Of a DNA stretch of 64,000 bases, positions 54,729-64,000 are shown one piece after another. Numbering within the stretch: position 1 is the first letter of the stretch; every line of letters begins with the position of its first letter. The position numbers and the translations under genes are program-made. The DNA is from Castor canadensis (lineage: Eukaryota > Chordata > Mammalia > Rodentia > Castoridae), in contig NC_133401.1 of assembly GCF_047511655.1 (NCBI RefSeq), forward strand, positions 42,923,570-42,987,569. The letters are read 5' to 3'. Under the pieces are notes generated by a model. The model was not told the origin of the DNA and ran no database searches. It saw only the letters and a list, made by a program, of their open reading frames with translations.

Positions 54729-55578
54729 CCAATGAAACCCCAGCAGCACAGCTCTTAGTTAAGAGATAGCATAGATAAATGGGACCTCATAAAGCTAAAA
54801 AGCTTCTGTTCATCAAAAGAAATGGTCTCTAAACTGAAGAGAACACCCACAGAGTGGGAGAAAATATTTGCCAGCTATACATCAGACAAAGGACTGATAA
54901 CCAGAATATATAGGGAACTTAAAAAACTAAATTCTCCCAAAACTAATGAACCAATAAAGGAATGGGCAAGTGAACTAAACCGAACTTTCTCAAAAGAAGA
55001 AATTCAAATGGCCAAAAAACACATGAAAAAATGCTCACCATCTCTAGCAATAAAGGAAATGCAAATTAAAACCACACTAAGATTCCACCTCACCCCTGTT
55101 AGAATAGCCATCATTAGCAACACCACCACCAACAGGTGTTGGCAAGGATGTGGGGGAAAAAGGAACCCTCTTACACTGTTGGTGGGAATGTAAACTAGTA
55201 CAACCACTCTGGAAAAAAATTTTGAGGCTACTTAAAAAGCTAAACATTGATCTACCATTTGATCCAGCAATACCACTCTTGGGAATATACCCAAAAGACT
55301 GTGACACAGGTTACTCCAGAGGCATCTGCACACCCATGTTTATTGTAGCACTATTCACAATAGCCAAGTTATGGAAACAGCCAAGATGCCCCAGCACTGA
55401 CGAATGGATTAAGAAAATGTGGTATCTATACACAATGGAATTTTATGCAGCCATGAAGAAGAATGAAATGTTATCATTCGCTGGTAAATGGATGGAATTG
55501 GAGAACATCATTCTGAGTGAGGTTAGCCTGGCCCAAAAGACCAAAAATCGTATGTTCTCCCTCATATGTGGACATTAG
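54729..55578 (+). pseudogene. C-terminal part of L1 ORF2, one frameshift
   Basis: 54822-55193 is open for 123 codons ([20 protein letters not shown]), then the frame shifts in the overlap 55150-55193 into a second frame, which stays open to the natural stop at 55578 (NRMFSLICGH). The C-terminal cysteine-rich word (CWQGCG ... HCWWECK) straddles the frameshift. One base change in frame separates it from an otherwise uninterrupted 280-codon tail, so the copy is young. Confidence 0.9.
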
Positions 55579-56055
55579 GTCAAGGGCAAACACAACAATG
55601 GGATTGGACTTTGAGCACATGATAAAAGCTTTAGCACCCAAGGGAGGGGTGAGGATAGGTAAGACACCTAAAAAATTAGCTAGCGTTTGTTGCCTTTAAC
55701 GCAGAGAAACTAAAGCAGATACCTTAAAAGCAACTGAGGCCAATAGGAAAAGGGGCTCAGGAACTAGAGAAAAGGTGAGATCAAAAAGAATTAACCTAGA
55801 AGGTAACACCCACGCACAGGAAATCAATGTGAGTCAACTCCCTGTATAGCTATCCTTATCTCAACCAGCAAAAACCCTTGTTCTTTCCTATTATTGCTTG
55901 TACTCTCTCTTCAACAAAATTAGAAATAAGGGCAAAATAGTTTCTGCTGGGTATTGAGGGGGTGGGGGGGAGAGGGAGGGGGCGTAGTGGGTGGTAAGGG
56001 AGGGGGTGGGGGCAGGGGGGAGAAATGACCCAAGCCTTGCATGCACATATGAATA
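54729..56055 (+). mobile_element. 5'-truncated young-lineage L1 on the plus strand
   Basis: Begins CAATGAAACCCCAGCAGCAC within ORF2, runs to the ORF2 stop at 55578 and through the 3' UTR with its G-rich block (55955-56030) to the AATAAAAATA tail. The left flank TATATGTTTGCC (54719-54730) and right flank GTGTTTGCATGCC suggest a TSD containing ATGTTTGC; the right copy is obscured by a dinucleotide expansion. It is the inverted counterpart of the L1 at 27090-28430. Confidence 0.88.
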
Positions 56056-56087
56056 AAAATATATATATATATGTGTGTGTGTGTGTT
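56056..56087. repeat. (AT)n(GT)n compound microsatellite at an L1 tail
   Basis: AAAATATATATATATATGTG and further GT units directly follow the L1 3' end. Confidence 0.95.
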
Positions 56088-56090
56088 TGC

Positions 56091-59000
56091 ATGCCAAGTT
56101 CTGTTTTCTGGTATAATTCAAAACCTACAAAGATACATGACAGTTGGTCCTGTCTTATGGTCTTAGACACGATTCCTTGACTCATGACCATCTTTTCTAT
56201 CTTTCTGTGTGTATGTATGGTTCTGCATTCTCTCAGTGAGTAGCCATCACCTTTTTGCCATCACCAATGTTGTACTATCAGGTGGCCCTGCCTCATTTGA
56301 TCTGCTATTCTTGTCTGGGATGACTAGGATGGCCTAGGAACAAGCTTTTGGGGACAGTACTCCTGACTCTGAGATAGTTTTTCTGTCTGGAGGAGGAATG
56401 AGCTTCCTATGCATGAAAGTTGTAATAGCTCTTGGCTGTTCGAAGACCTGGTGACCTATTCCTTGGCTTCTGGAACATTCTGAAGAAGGAACATTGCCTA
56501 AGAGTTGGATTCCACATTATAAGTTGTGACCACATTTGGTCTAGGGGAACATCCAATTTCTTTTCCTGGAGCAGTTTTTTCTGCACTGTAGTCAGCAGGT
56601 TATGTGAGAATTAGCACCTTGGGACCCACCAGAGAGCCCAGAGGTTGCTGAGTATTCAGCTGGCTGTGGAGGGGACTCCACGAGTACCATCCAGGAAAAC
56701 ACCAGCCAGAAGATTCCTAGAATGAAAATAAGCAAAACTCCAGGCCCAACCACTCAGCTCAGAGACCAGAGGTGCCAGAGCCTCTTTATTTGCATGTTGG
56801 CTGGGCCATTGTCAGACCTGCAGCTGTGCCTGTCCTTCCCTCTCAGGGCCTGGGAAGAAAGTGTTTGTGGAGACAGATCCCTGGGACAAATGTTGCCTGT
56901 GGAGACCACATTTCCAGTGACACTTCTGGGCTTGGGACCTGTGGTGCAAGACAGATGGCCCTGAGCTCTAGGAAGCTGTCCCAGGAAGTTTGGTCTGCCA
57001 CCCACAAATAGATGCTCATCATTCCAGAGCTGGAAATTTGGTTTCTGGACTCATTTTTATGTGCCATTTGTGTTAGTCACTTTCTTCCAAACAACTTTGG
57101 CCAACCACAGAAAAAGAGGGAGATCACGCTCTGTCTACCTTGGAAGGTCATTCCAAGAAGGATGAGTGACTAGTGTATGGGTTTTCTGATAGAGTCAGGC
57201 GTGCCACTTCTTAGAGTGGCCTGGTTTGGGGTTGGGTTAGGGCTGTCTTGGGAATGGTAGTAGGGATGTACAGCACCAGGGACCCCCAGAAGCAGTTTCT
57301 TCCAAAGCACAGCCATTGTCAGCCAAAGAGACTCTGCTGTGTGGCCCAAGCATCTAGGCATTTGAAGGCTCTCCTTGTCTTCCTCTTCCCTTATCACATA
57401 CCCGCTTTCAGTATGCCCACCTTCTCTAGGCCCTGTGCTAGAAAACCAGGTTGGGGGTGGGTGATCTGGTCTCAAATCTGATGTCTGCCAAGAGAATAAG
57501 AATGTGTATAGAGTTCTCTGCTCCCTTTTTGAACCCTGGACCAGATTAGAAGCCCTCCAACATTTCTTCCAGATAGCATAATACCCATACAGCCCCCTGC
57601 CAGGAATTTCTCCCCAATAAATGGTGTATCTGTTCCCACATGTAGCCCCATAGGCAGGGAGCCATGCAAGACAGGCTAATCATATCACATCTTTCCCGGC
57701 AACTTTTAAGATCTACTCTTTGTCTTCAGAGTTATATACTTTCCCTACCATGTCTATGTGTAGATTGCTTTTTATTTATCCTACTTGAGATTTCTTGGGC
57801 CTCCAAAATCTGAGTATTAGCAATTTTTGCCAATTCTGGAGAAGTACCTGCTATTGTCTATTTCTTCTTCCCCATTCTGTTATCCATAGGAAATCTGATG
57901 AGATACATACTAATAAACTTTCTCAGTCAAGCTTCTACTAAATTTTTGAGAGAGGTACTTACAACAAAAACACTTCCATTTCCCTCAAAGATTTGTGGGC
58001 TGTCTGTGGTGGCTATGTGCTTCAGGTCTCAGCAGTCCTTAGGTGAGTTCTCTTGCATTGGAGGGCCACGCAAAATCTTAACAGTACCATGCATCATGGC
58101 CACTCAAATTCCACTGGTCAAAGGAAGCCACATGGCAAAGCCCAAAATATGTGGAGTAGGAAGTTTAGTGGACCCATGGAAAGGGTTAGAGAAGATGATT
58201 ATTTGCTGAAATTAATAAAATCTACCTCAAGGAAAAGGAAAATGCAGCAACATTTTTGCTACCACAGTCCAAAGCTCTCATCCAATCACTGCATCAGGTT
58301 GAGTCTGGTTATCCATTTCAGTTCCTACTGACCCAGAGGCCTGTAAACCAGACAGACAAGAATCTGTCCCCACCCAAAAAACACAATGTGCAATTCAGTG
58401 TTGGGACAAAGTAATCACAACTATCGCTCCCCTTTGAAAGAGAAAGAATGGGAGGCACAAAGCAGTGGTCTGTAGGAGTTCCCCTTCTGGGAAAATATTG
58501 TAAGATCCTCTCTTGCCCTGAGGTCAGGGAATCTTCTTTGATTAGGTCCTGTTGTGTCCTCTGGGAGCAGCTACCAGATCCACTGCTCTACAGGGCTTCT
58601 AGTTTCTCCCTCTGGGAGCTCCTTCCTTTCCACTAACTTCCTTGCCTTTTCCCATGAAAGCATTAGGAAACAGGCCCTCCTGATAGTGGCTAAGTCACTT
58701 TCTCAGTCTTCTCACTGCCTGTAAAAAGCACAGCTCCAGGGATTCCTTGTGTGAGTCAGTTGTAACTAGCTGCATCCATGAGGTGCCACAAAAAAAGAAA
58801 TGGGCTCAGTAAAGATCTGGCCCATTTGCACACAGAGTCCTGAAGTCCTTGGAATTTTGGAGTGGCCAAATGGGATTGTTTCCTCATCAAGTTAAGGGTG
58901 TGGCCATAGAGCAATAGGCCAAAGACCAAATTAAGGCTCAGTCTTTGAGACATTGTCTTAGAATAAAAATCAAATAATAGATGTGGGCATCATAGGACAT

Positions 59001-59093
59001 TTCTTAAAACCTTAAAAGGTCATCCTTGGTAGATTATTCAACAGGACAAAACAGCTCCCCTGGAAGCTTAATAAACTCAGCATACCTATAATT

Positions 59094-59098
<5 letters not shown>
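56091..59098. other. Unassigned region; one L1M piece, no gene seen
   Basis: 57690-57890 resembles L1M/HAL1 ORF1 on minus (GTGTAGATTGCTTTTTATTT, CCTACTTGAGATTTCTTGGG). The rest matches nothing I can name. Frames of 60-103 codons on both strands overlap each other and have no domain words. Possibly very old ERV or DNA-transposon relics. Confidence 0.55.

Positions 59099-59147
<49 letters not shown>
59099..59147. repeat. (AG)n microsatellite, about 24 units
   Basis: Uninterrupted AG run. Confidence 0.96.
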
Positions 59148-59149
<2 letters not shown>

Positions 59150-59599
59150 GAGCCAGTGTATGCTGTCTCAAAAGAATTATGGGTGTGCCTTTGGCACCCA
59201 TGGCACTGGGTTTGGCAGGTCTTGGGGCTGGGCAGCTCTTGGCTTCAGAGTCACATGGCGCAACCTCAGCTAGCACTTTCAGCACTGGATTTCCATACCC
59301 CTTCCTTTTGCTTGCTTGTTTCTTTTCCTTTTTTTCTTTTTTTTTTTTAAGCTGAGTCTTATGTTTATCATGTCTTGCCCAGTACTTCTGGATGTGATGG
59401 AGGGAGGGTGGCCTGTCCTGTTCACAGGAGCAGACCTCCTCTTCCAGTTTCCTAATCCCATTCATCCCTAGCCCTCAGCAAATCTCAAGAACTCAGCTCT
59501 GGACTGGGCCAGAGGGAGGAGGGAAGAGATCCAAGTTTTCCTTATGAGTTTTCTATCAGGGAGAGATCAGGATATACAGAGACAGGAGATGGGAGAGGA
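59148..59599. other. Unassigned
   Basis: No gene seen. A C/T-rich tract with a T run at 59310-59349 is low-complexity. Confidence 0.55.
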
Positions 59600-59653
59600 A
59601 GTAATGTCCATGTATTTATTAGAAACCTACTATGTGCAAGATTTTGTCTATCC

Positions 59654-59733
<80 letters not shown>

Positions 59734-59800
59734 TTCTCATTACAAACTTTGAAGTGTGTTTAAATGAAGAAACCAAGTCTCAGAAATGACCAGGATGTCA
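59600..59800 (+). repeat. MIR relic split by a (TA)n expansion
   Basis: Before the TA run: TTATTAGAAACCTACTATGT; after it: AATTCTCATTACAAACTTTG and AAACCAAGTCTCAGAAATGA. These are the 5' and 3' parts of MIR in the right order. Confidence 0.65.
59657..59728. repeat. (TA)n microsatellite with GTATGTGTG interruption
   Basis: Two long TA runs at 59657-59678 and 59690-59728. Confidence 0.96.
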
Positions 59801-60152
59801 TGTATGGCGCACTCCAGTAGAAGACTGAGTTGAGAAGACAGGGTTTCTGGATCTGAATTCTACCTCCTTTTCTCTGTCATATGCTTCCTCAGAGACCAAC
59901 AGTGGATGGGTGTGACTGAAGGGGAAAGGCCATATGGGAGGCAGCCTGGATCAAGTGCCCCCTCAGTGCACGTGGTTCACATGGACAGAGGGCCTTGTGG
60001 TGTGGGTAGGGAAGAGGGGTGACTGAGACTTGGTGTCTTAGAGGTTAGTTTCTGAAGCTGCAGGTGACTGGAGCATGGCTGCTAAGATTGCCAGGCCAGA
60101 ATGTGTGATGGAGTTTGGCTGTGATGCTGTGCTCAGGACGTTTGGAGAGGTG
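59801..60152. other. Unassigned
   Basis: No gene or repeat recognised in this 350-base stretch upstream of an L1 tail. Confidence 0.55.
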
Positions 60153-60689
60153 GCAGCTACCATTTTTTTCATTTTTATTAATATATATTCATTAAATGGG
60201 GGGGGGGTTATTGTGACAATTCTGAATAGCCTTGCTTTGTACATTGGTTAGATTGCCACCTCCTCCCCATCCCATTAAAAGCGATTACAGGAGGTTTCAT
60301 CATTCTATTGCCTTTGTGTATAGGAAGCCCATGACCCCGTTCCTTCATCTTCATCTTGTCCATTCATTCCCCCACTCCACACACTCCACCTATTTTACAG
60401 TCTTGTCTTTCATTATTGATTCCAAAGTCAATGTTCAAAGGGATTTCTCAATGTATCCCTGCTGTGAATATGCTTTACTTTGGCTTTTGTTACTCTCCCT
60501 TACCTCTCCCCTCCCACCCCCATTATTCAGCAGCTTTTAGTCCATATCATTACATCCTCTACCTGTGCAGATATGAAGTATTTTTATATTGCTGACTATC
60601 ATTCTCTTTTCTTTTCCCTCCTCCCCGAGCTCCATAGTATAGTTCCACTCTTGCCAACATATTCTACCTGTAGATGTTTATATAATGTT

Positions 60690-61890
60690 TGTTTCTTGTG
60701 CATATGATTATCTTTTGGATCTGTCCTCCACATATGAGAGAAATCGTGACCTTCGTCTTTCTGAGCCTGGCTTATTTCACCTAACATCATGTCCTCCAAT
60801 TGCATCCACTTACCTCCAAACCATGTAGTTTCCTTCTTTCTTATGGCTGTATAAAATTCCATTATTTTATATATATATATACATAATATAAATATATATA
60901 TGACAGTTTCTTAATCCATTCATCAGTTGTAGGGTATCTCGGTTGTTTCCAGTTTGGCTATTGTGAACAGTGCTGCAATAAACATGGGTGTGCAAGTGTC
61001 TCTATTGTATCCTGACTTATATTCCTTTGGGTATATGCCCAGAAGTGATATCACTGGCTCATATGGCAGTTCTACTTTTAGTTTTTTAAGGAATCTCCAC
61101 AGCGCTTTCCATAATGGTTGTATGAATTTACATTCCCACCAACAGTGTATAAATGTTCCTATTTTGCCGCATTCTCGCCAACATTTGTTGTTGTTTGTGT
61201 TCTTGATGATAGCCATTCTAACTGGGGTGAGGTGATATCTTAGTGTAGTTTGATTTGCATTATGTTAATAGCCAGAGAAGTTAAACACTTCCTCGTGTAT
61301 TTATGGACCATTTGTACCTCTTCCTTTAAGAATTCACTGTTCAACTCATGTGTCCATTTCTTCATTGGGCTGTTGATTCTTTGGGGGTTGGGTTTTTTGT
61401 GTTCCCTATAAATTCTGCATATTAATCTTTTATAGGATGAATAACTAGCAAAAACTTCCTCCCATTCTGTGGGCTGTCTCTTGAGTCTAGTGACTGTTTG
61501 TCTTGCTACAGAAGCTTTTTAGTTTAATGCTGTGCCATTTGTTCATTCTTTCTCTTAATTGCTGAGCCATTGAAGTTCTATTTAGGAAGTCGTTGCCTAT
61601 GCCTATCTGTTCCACTGTTTCTTGTAGTTGTTTCAAAGTTTCAGGCCTTATATTAAGGTCTTTGATCTACTTTAAGTTGATATTTGTTCAGGGTGAACAA
61701 CAGGGGTCTACTTTCAGTCTTCTACACGTGGATATCCAATTCTCCTAGCAACATTTGTTAAAGAGGTCGTCTTTTCTCTATCATGTGTTTTGGGCTCCTT
61801 TGTCAAAAATCAATTGGCTGTAGCTGTGTGTATTTATGTCTGGATCTTCTACTCTGTTCCATTGGTCATCATGTCTGTTTTTGTGCCAAT
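60690..61890 (-). pseudogene. C-terminal part of L1 ORF2, broken
   Basis: 60923-61216 carries the C-terminal cysteine/histidine-rich word ([20 protein letters not shown]) and [20 protein letters not shown]. 60599-60862 continues in another frame (MEFYTAIRKKETTWFGGKWM, MRLGEI-like LGEISQAQKDEGHDFSHMW). An AT microsatellite at 60868-60902 lies between the two and breaks the frame. Upstream (61220-61890) only nucleotide-level similarity to the thumb region remains. Confidence 0.85.
60868..60902. repeat. (TA)n microsatellite inside L1 ORF2
   Basis: TATATATATATACATAATAT and further TATATA within the coding region of the L1 relic. Confidence 0.9.
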
Positions 61891-61906
61891 ACCCTGACAG
61901 CTGCCA

Positions 61907-64000
61907 AAAAACTTGAAGTTTTTTGAAGTCACTCCCAAAGTGCTGTCCAGCAAGGCCTTGCTGGGTCCTGGGCTCTTTGGGTGTGATTCACAGCAGGATC
62001 ACAGCAGCTTTGTCACATGGCTTTGTTTTTTTGTCTTTTCCCCTGCTGCTATCCCCTGCAATGTATGCCACTGTTCAGTCACTTCTGTTAATGCAGATGT
62101 GTGTCACAGAGAGGTAGATGTGAGCAGGTGTTACCTGCAAGAGGGGAAAAGGATGCTATTCAGAGCATTGTGATAAATGACTGCCCTCCAGTCTCAGGTA
62201 GCAGAGGGTCCAACACTGCTCTGGGCCTTAGATGCCCCAGGCTGGTGGGGCAGGACCCTCTGCCTCAGTGGATGGTCTGGGCTGGTTCTGCAGCTGGCTC
62301 TGGGACCTTGAGCTACAAAACAAGTTTCTGAGGGTAGCAGCCTCAGAGCTGGGACCTTATAGTGGAATTCTGTTTTGGGAAGGTAAACACAAGGGCAGGG
62401 AAGGGGCACAGTGATGAAGAAAGTCAGAGTCAGGCAGAGCTGGGTTTAAGTCCTGGCTCTGTCACTTGCCTGGGTGGCCTTGGGCAAGTTCCTTCAATTC
62501 TCAAAGCTCCAGCCTTCGGTGAGGGTGAGGATGGTTCCTGCCTCTGTGGTGTTGTAGGCCCTTTAGCGGCACCTGGCACATGGAGGCAGCTAATAAGTGC
62601 CATCTGAAGCTATTGGCTCCTGGAATCCAAGGGGTTGGGCTCTGTTGGTTCTGGGATGAGTGACAGAAAGGCCCAGGTGAAACAGCCCAACAACTCAGAG
62701 TCAGTACTGAGTGTGAGTTAATGTCTTGACCAGGCAATGGCCTTCGGCTCTAGGAGCTGGGCTGAGAGGCAGGGCCCTCACACAGCTTCCTCATGGACCC
62801 TGCTGGTGAGTGAGGCTCTGCTCCACGCTCAGTGAGACTGGGCTACACTGAGCTGCCCATGTCCAGGTGCTCCTAGGAGGCTGGAGCCTGAGGTTTGTAC
62901 CAGCACCTAAACATGAATTGTTGCCAGGGCCTTTCCTAATGAGGGCTATGGAGAAGCTTGGGTAGCTTGGGATGAGTATGAGGAGAGAGAGCAGGCATTC
63001 CAGGACCCCAGGGGGAATTAGGACCAAACCCACAAGTCTAGTATTTGGCAAAGGATAGGTATTTATCTTTGGGCTGCATTGTGCCTATGATTCTGGTTGT
63101 GTTGCAAGCTCAGCCAGGGAGGAGTATGTTTGAACACACAAAGAGCAAGAAGAGAACAGCAGGGAAACTGTCTGGGAGAGGAGTCCCGAGGTGCAGGTGG
63201 GGACAGGGACACCCTAAGCCCCCCAAGCAGTCTGTCTAAGTAGGATGCACTGTGCCTTCAGTGCAGACAGTAGGGCAGCTATGAGTACCTGGGAGTGAGG
63301 GGCTGAGGAAGGCCCGACCTGCCTTCTCAAGAAGGAGCCTCTTAGGTGCCAGCAGTCTCTCCCACCCACCGCTGCTTTCCAGAAGGTATGCCTCCTGCAT
63401 CACCCACACCACTGCTCTTTTGGGACATGGTACCACAAAATGAAAACAACAAATGCTTCCAATGAAAGTAGGAGATGAGTATGCGCTGTGTGGCAGGTCC
63501 TGTGACCAAATCTCATTATTTAAAACCAAACCAAGAAGTACCACCTCTCACCACATGGAGACCTGTGTCCACTGCTCTGCTTGGCCATCCTCCTGCTCAG
63601 AGTCCTCACCTCAATCCTACAGGAGGGGACCATGAACACTGCCGTATCTTAGCCAGGAAACCTGCATCCCAGAAAGCTCAAATCTGCCCAAAGCCACAGT
63701 GAAATATCCACAGAAGCAGGAATCAAACCCTACCATGTGGCTTCTGAGGCCTGTTATCAGTCTGCTGCTGGTGAGCGTGTGCCCTGTGTCTCTGGGGGAC
63801 TGTAGCATACAACACTGATGCCAGGGCTGCCCTTGCCACTACAAGTGAGATGCCAGAGCTGCTCTCTGGGCCACGTGTGTTTTTCACCTTGCTGTGAGTT
63901 TGCAGTACTAATTGCTGTGGCCTAGAGTCCACAGTTCAGTTTGTCAGCTTGGGGCTTCTACTGGTGGGGTGCTGAGGTAGGCTGGGTCCTGATCCCTACA
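61907..64000. other. Unassigned GC-richer DNA with MIR; no gene seen
   Basis: Besides the MIR at 62440-62600 and a likely MIR piece at 63640-63720 (CAGGAATCAAACCCTACC), I recognise nothing. Open stretches of 60-102 codons occur on both strands and overlap; none shows a domain or a splice frame I can support. Confidence 0.6.
62440..62600 (-). repeat. MIR-type ancient SINE, well preserved
   Basis: Plus GGTTTAAGTCCTGGCTCTGT, CACTTGCCTGGGTGGCC, TTGGGCAAGTTCCTTCAATT, CACCTGGCACATGGAGGC are the complement of MIR in order. Confidence 0.85.

Larger units (their letters stand above)
60163..61897 (-). mobile_element. 5'-truncated L1 of a different, older subfamily
   Basis: T-rich tail at 60163-60190, 3' UTR to about 60690 (different from the young lineage's: GTGACAATTCTGAATAGCC), then ORF2 up to 61897, truncated in the thumb region. 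TSD candidates CAGCTACCA (60154-60162) and CAGCTGCCA (61898-61906) differ at one base. Confidence 0.85.

Overview
This window is mammalian, intergenic or intronic DNA. It comes from a rodent: it carries 7SL-derived B1-type SINEs, ID-like tRNA-derived SINEs and many composites in which a B1 unit is joined to a degenerate ID unit (B1-dID type). This SINE set with this L1 lineage fits a beaver-like (castorid) or related squirrel-clade genome best. The rodent call is firm; the family call is an inference from memory of SINE types. I found no host protein-coding gene, no exon I can defend and no functional RNA gene. Nearly every open reading frame over 100 codons is a piece of L1 ORF1 or ORF2 or an antisense shadow of one.

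Layout. 1-3450 is an older minus-strand L1 (ORF2 to ORF1 to 5' UTR). 4146-11087 is a nearly complete ~6.9 kb minus-strand L1 of the youngest lineage here, with 3' UTR, broken ORF2, broken ORF1 and a long GC-rich 5' UTR ending at a YY1-like CAAGATGG box. It sits among older L1 pieces (11090-18660) and an older 5' UTR with tandem units (19080-20008). 20009-22600 is ancient L1 split by an MLT1-type LTR. 22600-25935 looks like a degraded MaLR element (internal part plus LTR), split by a U6 snRNA/L1 chimeric retrocopy (23221-24076) and by a truncated L1 (24549-25497) that itself carries a 153-bp L1 in the opposite orientation. 27040-29208 is another truncated young L1. 29211-38620 is ancient L1 with SINEs and a L1 3' UTR fragment. 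40570-44805 holds MaLR-class LTRs, an L1 3' UTR fragment, a 27-bp micro-insertion and plus-strand ancient L1. From about 44.9 kb the DNA becomes more GC-rich and poor in young L1, with MIR relics, a few B1 copies, one LTR, two further truncated L1s (54729-56055 plus; 60163-61897 minus) and microsatellites. Several stretches there remain unassigned.

How it works together. The window is a layered record of target-primed reverse transcription. Young L1s and SINEs are inserted in older L1s and LTRs, with target-site duplications (TSDs) that still read cleanly in several cases. The most informative item is the U6/L1 chimera at 23221-24076, a perfect-TSD record of L1 reverse transcriptase switching template from L1 RNA to U6 snRNA. 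Other notable points are an L1 segment missing from its normal place and present beyond the L1 tail, an ATGA overlap of ORF1 stop and ORF2 start, an antisense reading frame in the L1 5' UTR, and a 27-bp insertion with a 16-bp TSD.
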